A stretch of 64,000 nucleotides of DNA from Tamarix chinensis (Eukaryota; Streptophyta; Magnoliopsida; Caryophyllales; Tamaricaceae): contig CM060171.1 in NCBI GenBank assembly GCA_030549775.1, positions 141,640,859 through 141,704,858 on the forward strand, written 5' to 3'. Positions 10,756-23,300 of the stretch are shown piece by piece. The notes beneath the pieces are model-generated. The model was not told the DNA's origin and did not search any database. It was given only the letters and a program-made list of their open reading frames with translations. Position numbers and translations under genes: made by a program. The first letter of the stretch is position 1; each line of letters starts with the position of its first letter.

Positions 10756-12722
10756 CTACTGAACATAGACTTGTTGATACTCGAAGACTAACTTGTTTCT
10801 GAACTCCCAAATAGTACCCCTTACTGTAAAAAATGCAGCATTCCAGATGTTCACCCTCAAACCCCTACTTCTACCACGGAGCCAAGTAAGGGAATTATCG
10901 ATGGTAGATTTCGGCATTGCCCAAGTGCACCCAATCCAGTCACAAATCTCATACCAGATTCTGCCCGTTTCTAAACAGTGAAGGAACACGTGATCAACTG
11001 ACTCCTGCTCAATCCTGCAAAAAGGGCACCCCAATTCCCTTACATCAAGAAGATGGAGCCCAATTAGCCTATCTTTGGTGTTAAGTCTCTATTGAATGGC
11101 AAACCAAATAATGAGTTCAATCCTTGGTGGTGCGATTCCTATCCAAATTCTATTGTACCCCTTTCTTCTGCCTCCATCCCCAACAATTGATTGGTGAGAG
11201 ACCTCATAGAAAGATTAAACTAAAAAAATCCCCTATTGTCAAACACCCAAGAAATCAAATCCTTCCTATCTTTTTTTGGGAAAAATTGAGAGATCATTCT
11301 ACCCATTTGCTCCACCTGCTCCTCCTCCCAGCTAAAAAGCCTTCTGTGCCACATCATATTCCACTACCAAATTGCACCATCCCAAAAATATATTTCCGCT
11401 ATTTTGTCCCCTTGTTGATCGGATACCATGAACAACCTAGGAAATAAGCTCTTCAAAATACCCTGATCTAGCCACTGATCATACTAGAACCTAACTCTTT
11501 TGCCATCACCCAGGATAATCCTTATACCTGACATTAAGACTTGGTTCCTCTTTCCCTGCTCAACAATGTTGATCCACGGAGTCCTGCCTTTACTCTGTTT
11601 TGGTGATTACTACCTTATGTCAGGGTTGAGCATTAACCTCTCAAGCCTTCTGAAGTGATTGCTTGTGTAAACAGATGAAATGAACCATTGTCAATAAGAC
11701 CCCTCAGTCGTATAAAACCTCCACCACCATTTGAATAAAAGCGCGTTATTCCTCATGATAATATCCCAGACTCCTAGGCCTCCCAAGCTTCTAGGTTTTT
11801 GGATAACACTTTAGCTCACCAATGGCAACTTCCTCTAATTCCCACTACCATCCTAGAGCAAATTCCTTTAGATGTTAATGATCTCCCTTGCTACTCCTTT
11901 TGTCATTTTAAAAAGACTCATGTAATACATCTGCATACTATTCAAAACTTTCTTGGTCAACACCAGTCTCCCAACTCTAGACAACGTCTTAGCCTTCCAT
12001 CCTGCCAATCTATGCTTAATCTTATCCACCACAGGTTTCCAAGTCTCTTTACTCCTCAGGTTCGCTCCTTATGGGAGGCTAAGGTACCGTATGGGCAAAG
12101 ACTTGATCTTGCAATTCATGATAGCTACAGCCTCCTCTCTAATTCGAGTCTCTGTCCCTAACTCAATGAGCTCAGAATTTGAGATGTTAATGCTCAACCC
12201 TAACATAAGGTAGAAATAGTCCAGTAATCTCCTCCAATTCTTGATGTTTTCCGGTGTTGCTTCGCAAAAAATCATAGTGTTGTCTACAAATTGAGGATGA
12301 GTAGCCTCAACCCTATCTAACCCCACTCTAACTCCCTGAATCAAACCTTTAGCTCTATCTCTCTAGATAAATTGATTGAAAGCTTCAATGGTCAGGACAA
12401 AGAGAAAAGGGGACATAGGGTCTCCCTACCTGAGACCCCTATTAATCTTGAAAGGTGGGGTAGTCGTCCCATTCACTAAAACCGAAATGCTGGCCGTTAA
12501 AAGACACTCCGTTATCCACCCTCTCTAGACCCTACCAAAGCCCATTATCCCTAGAATGTTATCCACAAAGTCCCATCTTATATTATCGTAGGCCTTTTGG
12601 AAATCAAGCTTCAACATCAGGCCTCTCGAACCCTTCTTCTTCTTAAACCAATGCACTATCTCGTTGGCGACCAAAGCTCCATCCAAAATACTTCTATCCT
12701 CAATAAAGGCATCTATTATTAA
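10756..12722 (-). pseudogene. LINE (non-LTR retrotransposon) reverse transcriptase and zf-RVT, dead
   Basis: Read from 12722 downwards, the frame shows AFIEDRSILDGALVANE, KLDFQKAYDN, the RT block GLR-stop-GDPMSPFLFVL, then HPQFVDNTMIFCEATPENIK. Near the 3' end GCPFCRIEQESVDHVFLHC is the zinc-binding zf-RVT domain typical of plant LINEs. The normal product copies LINE RNA into the genome at a nick. This copy is inactive: the catalytic Y/F-A-D-D box reads FVDN, there are internal stops (at least three in the RT core) and frame shifts, and the endonuclease and N-terminal RT regions are missing. The 5' truncation near 12722 is typical of LINE insertion. Forward-strand open frames in this stretch are shadows. 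Confidence 0.9.
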
Positions 12723-12769
12723 TAACTAGGATGACTAATTAAGTTCATATTTCACCGCAACAAAAAGTG

Positions 12770-13500
12770 GCATATGCTATGAAAATGACTATAGGAAACA
12801 AAAATTAGTTGCCAAATTTTTTATATAACGTATGAAATTGTGATTTTAATAAAAATTGTCACAAAAAAAATAAAAATTTAGTGACTATATTTTCTTTTTT
12901 GTAATAAAAAAATTATTCGTGACTAATTTGGCATGGGAAAATAATATTTTTATGATGAAGTAAGAATGAATTTACTACAGAAAAGTATTTCGTGATGAAT
13001 TCATCACAAATTTATCAAAGGAAAAAAAATATTACTAACTTATCATGAATTGCCATGAAAATTTTCTTTTATGGCCAACTCATTACGAATTTGCCGTGGA
13101 AAAATATTATTCGTGGTTAAGTTATCACAAATGTTTCACCAAAAATTACTTTCTTAGCTAATTCTCTCCCTGAGTTGTTCACACAAATATATTATGTGAC
13201 TAAATCGTCCGAAAATTGCAATAGAAAGATATTTATATGGCTAATTTGCCACAAAGGTATTTTTTAGGCCAATTTATCATGAATTTGGTATAGAAAAATA
13301 TTTTTGTAACTATATTTTCAAGAATTTGCCTATTTTTGTGACTAACTTACCATGAATTTGTTACAAGAAGATATTTTTGTAGCCACAAATTTACCACAAA
13401 ATTATATTTTTGTGGGTTACTCACCATGAATTTGCAACAAAATATTTTTCTTTTTATGTTCGACTCACCTTATATGTTGTACGAAAAAAACATATGTGGT
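12770..13500. repeat. Degenerate repeats, element subterminal region
   Basis: A loose unit of about 50-60 bases recurs ten or more times, with pieces such as CACGAATTTGCC, ATGAATTTG, AAATATTTTTGTGGCTAA and TTACCACAAA in the same orientation. This resembles an old subterminal or tandem array of a DNA transposon. I could not find termini. Confidence 0.45.
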
Positions 13501-13799
13501 GAAAGCCGATATCTTTTTAGTTATTGCTAAAAAACATATGACCATAGTATGAATTAATTTGATCAAATTTTTTTAAAAGTGTATAATACTTACATTTTCA
13601 TCATAGCATTTTGATTATTTGAACCAATAGTAAAATTTACTAATTATCAATTTGTATCATAGCTTAAATCTATATAAAAGTTATTGACTAATATATATAT
13701 AGATAAAGGGTCAGGTGCGTACTTATTTTTGGTACAAACATAGGAACAATTTATGACCGTTGGATCTAAATTAGATCTGACGGTCAAAAATTGTTCCAG

Positions 13800-14630
13800 G
13801 TAAAAAAAGTTCACGCGCGACACCCATCCCCTATACCCCTCTTACCCCTCACCCGTTCTGTCTCGATCCACACCGCACCTCTCTGCCTTCGCACCCGAAC
13901 CCCCGACGCCCATTTCCAACCGTCTCTCCCTCTCCATTGCACCATCTCTCCATCTCTCCATCGCCATTCTTCAACCTTCCTCTACCTCCTCTTGACATCA
14001 ACCGCTGCTACACTATTCCGCCACATAGGGGACGCGGACAAGAACCACCGATGGCGCAGCACAGCGGCGCGCGACCTATGGAGGAGCTCCACCGTTGCTG
14101 CAGCTAGAACAATCAACGCAGTAGTCCAGCGCACAACCTCCACGACCACCATTCCAATCCACACCGTTGGTATGATTCCAAACTCTCCCCTCCAATTCGT
14201 AAGTTTGTTTGCCTGATTTGGATTTTGTTAAGCCAAATTAGTTTATAGGATTTGTTTTCTAATTGCTGGACGGCAAGCCGTCTCTGTCGCGCTTTTATTT
14301 CCTGGAGGGTGGCCAAAGGAAAATTGGTATATCACATCTTCTTCTGCTACTCCTCTTCTTTCTTTCTCCTCGTCCTTCAATCGCCTAATTGATCGATTGT
14401 TAGGTTTTTTATTATTATTTTCTTTCATATTTATTTAAGTGAAAGGAAGAGGTCGGTCCATCAACCATCCTCTGGTTCAGGAGCTTGTGGAGAGGTCTTC
14501 GGGGAAGTCGGACGACACCACTGTTGACTATGAAGTCGTTCTGTTCGAGCATTTGCTGTGGATGTTGGATAATGCCAATCCTCAGCCTGAGTCATTGGAC
14601 GAGCTTGTTGAGTTCTACGCTTGCCAGTAG
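13800..14630 (+). pseudogene. Captured gene fragment, two candidate exons, unknown family
   Basis: The segment 13800-14169 is C-rich and open (histidine, serine and proline rich). A donor GTATG starts at 14170. The sequence before 14440 ends in pyrimidines and AAG, and joining 14169 to 14440 keeps the frame. The second block, 14440-14630, has the look of real protein: INHPLVQELVERSSGKSDD, then VDYEVVLFEHLLWMLDNANP and SLDELVEFYACQ before a stop. It is acidic and helical with balanced composition. I do not recognise the family. No ATG opens the first exon, so start and upstream exons are missing. Typical poly(A)-like AATAAA sites are not close; AATAAAAT appears near 14898. Confidence 0.45.
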
Positions 14631-15164
14631 AGGATGACGAACACGCATACCGAAGGCATAAATTTAAGGGTATGGTATATGTAAATTCTCGGAATCGAAA
14701 ATGGAGAGTAGCTGGCCTGGCCTATTTTCAAACTGCATTTAGTATCTAAGGAGGTGAGGGAGAGCCAACGTATAATTTTAATGGGCATTAATTTCCTTCT
14801 CAGCTTGATCTGTTGTATGAGTTAGCTCTTATTTGTTTTTACGTCCCTTCGTACCCTATGTATCAATTGTGTATAGTCTATTATCTATTTGATTATAATA
14901 AAATGCCGAATAACTTTTGAAAATTTATATTTGTTATTGCATTGGTTTGTATAATTATTAATTAAATATCACTGTTTTATATATTCACTTTTTTTATTAT
15001 ATAGTTTTTTAAAGCTAGCCACCATAGGAGCATGCATATAATACTTTATTTACGGTAAGCTAAAATAGGATCTTATATCTTAAACCTCACAGATATGATA
15101 GATATCATTTTTAGGCATCAACTTTATTTTTAATCACTTTTAGCTTTAGACATAAAGTTGATAA

Positions 15165-15985
15165 GTTTAGAGGGTTTAGGGTTTAGATGGTTTAGAGGGT
15201 TTAGGGTTTAGATGGTTTAGAGGGTTTAGGGTTTATGTTTTATGGTTTATAGGGTTTAGGGGGTTTATGTTTATGGTTTAGAGGGTTTAGGGGGTTTAGG
15301 GTTTAGGGTTTACAGGGTTTAGGGTTTAGGGTTTAGGGTTTACAGGGTTTAGGGTTTAAGTTTTAGTTTTAGGTTTAGGGTTTAGAGGGTTAGAGGGTTT
15401 AGGGTTTAAGGGTTTAGGGTTTAGAGGGTTTAGGGTTTAGGGGTTTAGGGTTTAGGGTTTAGGGTTAGAGGGTTGGGGTTTAGAGGGTTTAGAGGGTTTA
15501 GGGTTTAGGGTTTAGAGGGTTTAGGGTTTAGGGTTTAGAGGGTTTAGGGTTTAGGGTTTAGGGGTTTAGGGTTTAGTGTTTAGGGTTTAGAGGGTTTAGG
15601 GTTTAGGGTTTATGGTTTTTTTTTATAGGTTTAGAGTTTAGAGTTTAGGGTTTAGAGGGTTTAGAGGGTTTAGGGTTTAGGGTTAGGGTTTAGAGGGTTT
15701 AGGGTTTAGGGTTAGGGTTTAGAGGGTTTAGGGTTTAGGGTTTATGGTTTAGGGTTTAGAGGGTTTAGGGTTAGGGTTTAGAGGGTTTATGGTTTAGAGG
15801 GTTTAGGGTTAGGGTTTAGAGTGTTTAGGGTTTAGGGTTTAGGGTTTAGAGGGTTTAGGGTTTAGGGTTTAGGGTTTAGAGGGTTTAGGGTTTAGGGTTT
15901 AGGGTTTAGGTTTAGGGTTAGGGTTAGGGTTTAGGGTTTAGGGTTTAGAGGGGTTAGGGTTTAGGGTTTAGAGGTTTGGATATAG
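15165..15985 (+). repeat. Interstitial telomere-like array (TTTAGGG and variants)
   Basis: About 820 bases of TTTAGGG units mixed with TTTAGAGGG, TTAGGG and TTTATGG variants, all G-rich on the forward strand. Higher-order runs such as GGGTTTAGGGTTTAGA recur. TTTAGGG is the plant telomere repeat, but ordinary sequence continues on both sides and the array lies between the TIRs of the surrounding element. Confidence 0.9.
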
Positions 15986-16138
15986 GTTTGGGTTAGTTTT
16001 TTTGTTTGGTATTATTAAAATCTTGAATGTTGATTTAATTTTGATCTAATGGTTGAGATTTGTTCTTATGTTTATATAATAAAAAATGTTTGCATGTGAA
16101 CCTCACCCTATATATATAATTTATATATATATATATGT

Positions 16139-16263
16139 GTCAGGTTAGGTAACAGGGATATAGAGGAAACTTTCTTACGAGCTAACCTGACTCGAGATCG
16201 ATGAGTCATAGCATTTAGTCAGGTTAGGTAACAGGGATATAGAGGAAACTTTCTCACGAGCTA
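16139..16263 (+). repeat. Direct repeat, period 79
   Basis: GTCAGGTTAGGTAACAGGG and the following 27 bases (to ACGAGCTA) occur at 16139-16184 and again at 16218-16263 with one visible difference (TTAC versus TCAC). This is a short local duplication just outside the TIR element. Confidence 0.85.
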
Positions 16264-17006
16264 TGGTAGACATATATACAGGAGTCATCCATCTTGAGTG
16301 ATAGTATGTGTGGTGGGGAAGGTGCCGAAGTTTGATGTTGGCCTCATACCATAAAACATCTTTTAAATATGATAAAATTTAACAGAATTAATTTTATAAT
16401 AACTATAAACTATTTTTTTTAAACAATGAAAGACTTATTTGATAATTTTTTTTATATTTAAACTAAGTTATAACCCTTATCTAAAATATAAATTCGACAA
16501 TGAAATAATATTTAAAAGACAACAAAAAAACATGTTGATAAAATTTTGAGCTACCCTAGTTAATATAAAATATTTACAAAAATATCCTTCATAAATCTAA
16601 ATAGAAAAATCAAAGAAAGTAACTGTTAGAAGGGAAAAAAAAAACTTATAAATAAGTCACAAAAACCTTTTTAATTTAAAATGTTCATGTTGCAGCAGAG
16701 AGGCGAAGGAAAGACGAGGGAAAAGGAAAAGGAGCCACGTTGTTCAACGAGAAGTGCATACGGTGGATTAACCGTGAACTTTCAATGCATTTTTTCAGAG
16801 GAATGGCAAGCCAATAACTAAGCATTGTGCCTGTCGGAGCATCTGATGCCGCGATTGTGGCTCGAGGTCGTGCTTTCGTTCATGGCTAGCAGATTTAAAA
16901 CCTCTTAATGAATTATAATAAGTTAATAACCAAAATTATATTAATAATATTTAATTATTATAATTTTGACTATAATAATTATTCTTACAGATAATATAGT
17001 TACTTT

Positions 17007-17053
<47 letters not shown>

Positions 17054-20000
17054 TTACTATCTAATAGTAATAAATTTAAATATTATTTAGTATTATTTTA
17101 AAACTATTAATTTATAACATTAAAATTTTATAATTTATTATTAAGATAATATTAATCACAATTTATATTAAATAACTAATAATAATCATTAGTAATACTT
17201 AATAATAAAATATCTAATTAATATAATAATTGTGAATAAATATGAAAAATAATTAATAATGAGAAATAAATTATAAATATGAATAATATTAATATCAATC
17301 ATAATTTCCAATAATTAGTAATAATATTTTTTAATATTAAAAAAAAAATATTATTATTAATGTCCTAAACTAATTATTCTTTGTAATAATAAAGACTAAT
17401 AGGGGATTATTATTTAATCCCCTGCTTGATAGAACTAAATAAGGGTACTTTAATATTTTATTCTACTAGGTAGTGTTCAATAGAAGAAATTTTCCCATTG
17501 CTCTATTTATTATGAATAAAAGAGGGAAGATTTTATTATTTTACTATTTATTATGATCAAATAAGAGTGTTTTTATTCATTTTTCTATTACATTGAATTA
17601 AATAGGTGATGTTTTATATTAGCCCATTTGTTAAAATTAATTTGGAAAAATCTCAATTATTCTATTAAATTATCTATAATAAGATAATTTCATAATTATA
17701 CTATTTGACATTCTAAAATTGTCCACCTTGATTTTATATCTTGTAGTGTTATTATGGAAAATGCACTTAAAGGCCATATATTTTTACTCTTTCCATATAT
17801 GGTGTTAATTAAAAGATATTAGTTTAGCTGAGTTTAAAGGTTAGATGTGTTTCTACATTCTAAGGAAGATTATGAGGAAAGAAAAGAAAATTAAGTGAAA
17901 AATACTTTTCAATTATTTGGTCAACATGAAAATTATGGGGAAAGGAAATAACTGGTAAAAAAGCCAAGAAAGTGATTCGATAATATTTTCCTCCTCCAAA
18001 CATGAGGAAAATGGAAAACTAGCTAGGAAATTTTTATTAAGACTACTTGATGTTTTTTTCAAACTACTATTATCATCTTCTTCCTTCCACCATCATCTAC
18101 TTTGGTTCCTCTTTGCTGACTCCTCCTTCAATCTTCGTTGCCTACCTTCAATATTCTTCTGCATTTTTTGTCTCATGGTTAAAAAATATCGACATAACCT
18201 TCTCACCAGTTGTTTCTTAAGTTCAAAATCAATGCTTTATGTTAGCATATTGGTTCTATCATGACAATGCGTGGCTCTACCATTTCAATTTGAATAGGTG
18301 TGTCTTAAATAACCCGTTCTCTTTTGATTTGAAATAAGCAAAATATGTAATGTTGGAACCCTATTTTTTCTTCCCAAGTTTGATTTTTACTTTTGAATTG
18401 GACTTAAATTTTGGAACTTTGATTTGAATGATGGCTGATTTAATTAGGGTCTAGAAATCTAGAGGGGGCTTGTTCATCAAATTGTCTGGTTATGACCATT
18501 GTTGTTATTGAACTCATTGTTGTAAGCACATATCTATTTGTTGCAATACAAATTTTTTGTTATGCCTTTAGCAATGAGAAGCAAGCATTGGATTCTCCTT
18601 ATTGATTCTATAATGCTAACAAATCTGCTTCTATCATTGTCAATCATATTTTTTAGGAAAACAAGGTTACTTTGCACCTCTTTCCATGATAGTTGTTTTG
18701 CTAAAGTAAATATACAATATATATTTTATGTTATTATCTCTTAGTTAGCTAGTTTTGATGAAAGATTTTCTACGACTTTGATTCGATACCATTATTGTTA
18801 TGGTTTTTGTTAGTAAGGCTTTAAGATTATTGAGTTTACTAGAAAATAATGGAGGAAATAATTCAACTCTACATTCTCTTGTCAGTAATAATGAAGAAAA
18901 CGAAGAAGAACATAGACACCACCATGTCAATTTGACCATAACAAATTACTATATGATTGGATTAGCTAGCTATAATCAACTCATAAAAAATTAAGGTGAA
19001 AAAACTACTTTAATTTTCTCTTTTGATCAATGGTTTCTTGATTTTCTTATATATTTTTGCAAATTCAACTACAAAGGTTGTGCTTGATATCAAGTTTATG
19101 CACATTGATATTAAGTTTGCTCATTTGTTACCTTCTTATTTTTTAGTTGTTATTTACTTGATCATCCTGTGTCTTTAAACCTTGTTTCTTTCTTCCTCCT
19201 TGCCATTTCTTATTGACACAAAATGACTTGATCTTCATAGTGATAAAATGGAAAATCTGAATCCGACTTCTCTTTTTGTGTTCTATAGAATGAATTGCCA
19301 AAGGCTGGTTAAGCACCATGTGCAGGCAGAGCCACACCACCTACTGGTGTTAGGGCTTGAGTTCTTATAGATGGACTCCATTAGGGGGAGATGAAAAAGA
19401 TGCTTTCAGTTCTTTTTTGCATTTTAACGCTTCAAGTCTACTAATATCTATGGTGATATCAATAGTGTTGCATACTCAGTGGCTAGTTGATAGCCGATAA
19501 TAATTGTGTAGGAAGCCAATTAATTTTTCATCGATTTTTATTATGATTATGAATGCTATTTTAAAAAATATGGTTTCTTAAAAATTTCAATTAGCATTAT
19601 TTTGGGATGAAATCTATCCATTACCTTATATATTTGGAGCAATTTTGTGATACAACAATGATAAGATTTTGTCAAGTCCTTTTGTTGGTTTGACTTTTTA
19701 TTTGATTTTGAATCTTGTTGGGTTAAAGATCTAAAATTAGGTTGATATAAAACACAAAATAAGGGGCAAAGGTAAGATATGTGTATTGGGCATTGCAAAT
19801 AGAGCTATAAATAAGCCTTGATTACTCACTTATTAAAAACGTTGGTTGGCTTGTTTATTTTACTTGTTTAGTTAAATAAGTCAAGCATAAAGCTTACTTT
19901 TAGGTTCATTTATTAATTGAGTTTGAGCCTAAAAAAGTTCACTTTAACTTATTTATAGCTTAGGCTCATGAGTATAGCTGAAAAAAGTTGTCCTAGACTG

Positions 20001-20382
20001 CATGAAACTCTACCTTATATGACCCAAGAAGTCCATCAACCTAAATTGACTTGAGACTGACCTGACCTAATGTTGACTCAAATATAATTAACACAACATG
20101 AACACAATCCATGACTTGAGCTAACTTAAAACCCAACTTGAAATTAACCTGACTTGACAAGCCTAAATTTAATATTAACTAGTTATGATAATAACAAATT
20201 ACACATATTTTATTATTCATTTAAATCTTTAAAAATGTATTATTTTACAAATTTTACTATTTTCTTACTTTTACCATATACATCATTATTCACTAATGAT
20301 ATTCTAATTTCACTAATTTTTCCACACAAAAACACAACACTAAAAAGTTATAATATTAAATAAACAAGTATCAGTTAATAAC
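16264..20382. other. Mostly featureless AT-rich stretch
   Basis: I see no supported gene. An unremarkable 45-codon frame starts with ATG at 16681 and has no recognisable match. A block at about 19960-20150 has repeated ACCCAA/ACTTGA-like words similar to the hAT-related blocks at 28040-28300, suggesting an old non-autonomous hAT remnant. The longer open frames here look like chance. Confidence 0.5.
17008..17053. repeat. (ACT)n microsatellite
   Basis: About 15 ACT units in uninterrupted series, followed by an ATT/ACT mix. Confidence 0.95.
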
Positions 20383-23300
20383 TATAACACCATGAAATTT
20401 TGTAAACTTTGTTTTCTAGTGTTTAGCCTTTTATTCGAAACCTAACCCTTAAACCTTTGCCTAGTTATTTTATTATTAACCTTTGACCCATAACCTAAAT
20501 AAACTCTTAAATAATTTTCTTTGATTATTTGTATTGCTTTTTTTATTAACCTTATCCTAAACCGGTTTATTTTTTTAACCGGTACTCTAACCTAACCAAT
20601 AAAATAAACTAAATCTCATTTTGTTACGCCATCAACTACCTTTTTACCACATCTATATCATCTGCCAACTCTTTATATCATGAAAGACTCCCTCTGTGGT
20701 GCCATCTTTTCTACCTAAAACATGCTCTCCATTTCTCATGCTATACTCCTCACCTTACCTCTCTGTTTGAAACCAATTCCCCCAAATAACTACATTATAC
20801 CCCTCTGTCTCTATTATTGTTGTTTGGTTTCCCTAGCCAACCTTGACTCCATTATCTTCTTCTTCATCTTCTTCTTCTTTCTCCCTCTATTCTACTTTAG
20901 TTCCTTGGCCTAGCCATACTCCTTAATGCCTGACCCCACCACCATCTAACACCACCTGCTCACCCAACCATCACCACCTTATCCCTATCAACCTCCCCTT
21001 GCCATACTCTAACCATCATTGCCCTAAGCCATGCCTTTTATTTTTCTCCCTGAGCAACTCTATCCATTTTGGTTGAGGCACACAACTCGTGTACCAACAC
21101 ACACACAACCGTGTGATCCTCTCATGACATTTACCCTTATCACACACTTCAATAGTTCCCTATCTTTGGCTCTCACACCCGTGTCCCTTTCGCATAACCT
21201 GCCTATGTATTTGTGCGTCACCTATTATTTTCCCACCCTATTCATCCAAGTCAATGAATACCACCTCACCCCTTCCTCTTCTCCTTAGTGTAGCATCCAA
21301 CACCACCCAGCCAACCACCAACCTTCCCAACCCTTACCACACATCCCTAGACCACCCTCCTTACACCACATGTGCCCCCTCCTAGCATCATAGTACTCCA
21401 TCGCTGCCCTTTCTTAGCCATGTGCCACTCGTGCCCAAGCAATGCCCCCTTTTCTCTGTGTCACCACCTCAATCTAATACCACCATCATCTCCAACCGCC
21501 CACAACTACCATCCCTTCTCTCCTCTACTACCCCATTCTAGCCTTGTTATAGCCTAACACCATCCATCGCCGATGCCACCCCCATATAGCATGAGCTACC
21601 TCAGCACTAGTTGCCCTCCCAAGCCATACCTCATGCCACCAACACACCAGCACCTTAAACTTTCGTTAGACATCTGCAACCCTTCCCCTATGCATGGACT
21701 TATGCTACCCATGCAACATTAGTGTCACTTTTTCTTCCTTTTACAATCTACAAGTATTTTGGTAATTTTAATTGATAAATATTTTAATATAAATTATTGT
21801 TTTATTGATTAAATATTAATATGGTTAATAAGGTATTATTTTTAGGTACTATGAATAGAGCTTATTAATCTTATTAGATTGCTTATAATTTGTTCTTATG
21901 TTGGAAGTTAGATAAATCTTATACTCTACTAAAATTTTAAACATCACATGATAACACATTAGGATTTTGATGTATAATCCTTGCAAAGCATGTTAAATTA
22001 GTTTTAATTTTATGAATAAGTTATATATGATATGTACATGTACTATGATAGATTGAGCATGCTTAAGCATATTTTAGTATGATTATTATCAGTATGTTCC
22101 CTAAGGATAATTTATACTTTTTTAATTATGCCAAGTGATTTTTTTCCAATAAACATGCCTAATTTGTATTATTTATTGTTGAGCATGGGAATATGTGATT
22201 TTGGATGAATTAGATGCGCATGTTAGGGATTTACATGTTATATCATCTACTAGGGTAAAATAGTCAAATGACATGTCTATTAATTTAATTATTTAGTTTT
22301 ATCCTTTTCATAATAAATTAATAAATGAAATGGAATTGTATTTAAAATAAATGATAATGTGCTAATTATGGTTTTAAGGGCATTTTGGCCATTTTTTATC
22401 TAATGCACATGATGTGAATAATTGAACCTAAGATGGCCTTAGTTAATTTTTAATGTTGAACTTGGTATATTATCATATTAGCCTTGTTTATGGTTATCCT
22501 AAATAATTTAAAATGAGCAAAAATGGCTAAGTATGGAAATGATAATTCTTGATGTATTATGTGATATTTTTTATCACCATAATAAAATACTAATATTTAA
22601 AGTGAAACACCATAAGATCAAGAATGATGTCTCTTGAGGGGTTGCTACCCTAAAGATGTAGTTTAGTTCATGGTTTATTTTGTATTTTTTTTTCCTAATG
22701 TGCCTTAGTGCTCCAATAAGGCCATATATCTTACTCTATTTAGCTCTATAGATTTATTAAGGGTATGCATACTTATGGATTAGGTGTTCTTACCAATATG
22801 ATATTGCACTACATTTTGTGCTAATGTGACCATGGTACCTTAGTGTCCATGGGTTAATAGCCAGTAGGATATTGTGTTCCTTGGTGTGACGATATGATAA
22901 GATTACTTCGGTGCCTTTAGGTTGATACGATCTCCTCTTAAGTAAAGAATACTAATAATAATTATTGTTAAATCAAAATGATTATTGGATTAGTTTGATA
23001 GTACTCTTGTGCCTACTTATGGATTTGTAGTATCCCTTATGCCTACCTATAGATCGGTAGTATCCTTTTATATCTACCTATGGATGAGTAGTAGCCTTCG
23101 TGCCTACCTGTGGACCGATAGTAGCCTTTATACCTACCTGTGGATTAGTAGTACGCACCTGTGGATCGGTAGTAGTTTTTGTGCCTTCCCATGGTTGGGC
23201 AGTAGCCTTTATGCCTACCTATGTTCAGTATTGTGCCTTTGGGCCCTACCTATGATATTATCAAATTTTATCAATATTGTGCCTATAATCATTACCTATG

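Larger units (their letters stand above)
13695..16115. mobile_element. TIR DNA element (MULE-like) of about 2.4 kb with captured exon and TTTAGGG array
   Basis: The left side reads AAAGGGTCAGGTGCG, ACATAGGAACAATTTATGACC, GTTGGATCTAA. The reverse complement of the right side reads TAGGGTGAGGTTCACATGC, ACATAAGAACAAATCTCAACC, ATTAGATCAAA. The arms are about 80-90 bases and alignable with mismatches, long enough for a Mutator-like element. Both ends sit in TA-rich flanks, so the target duplication is not readable. No transposase is present. Inside are a GC-rich segment (13800-14170), a likely exon (14440-14630) and a telomere-like array. The class is inferred from TIR length and cargo. Confidence 0.5.

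Noticed and set aside
15165..15985. True chromosome end
   Set aside because: The array is degenerate and bordered by ordinary sequence on both sides for tens of kilobases.
17738..17748. CACTA-like terminus (CTTGTAGTG)
   Set aside because: No subterminal repeats and no partner end nearby; short matches are expected by chance.
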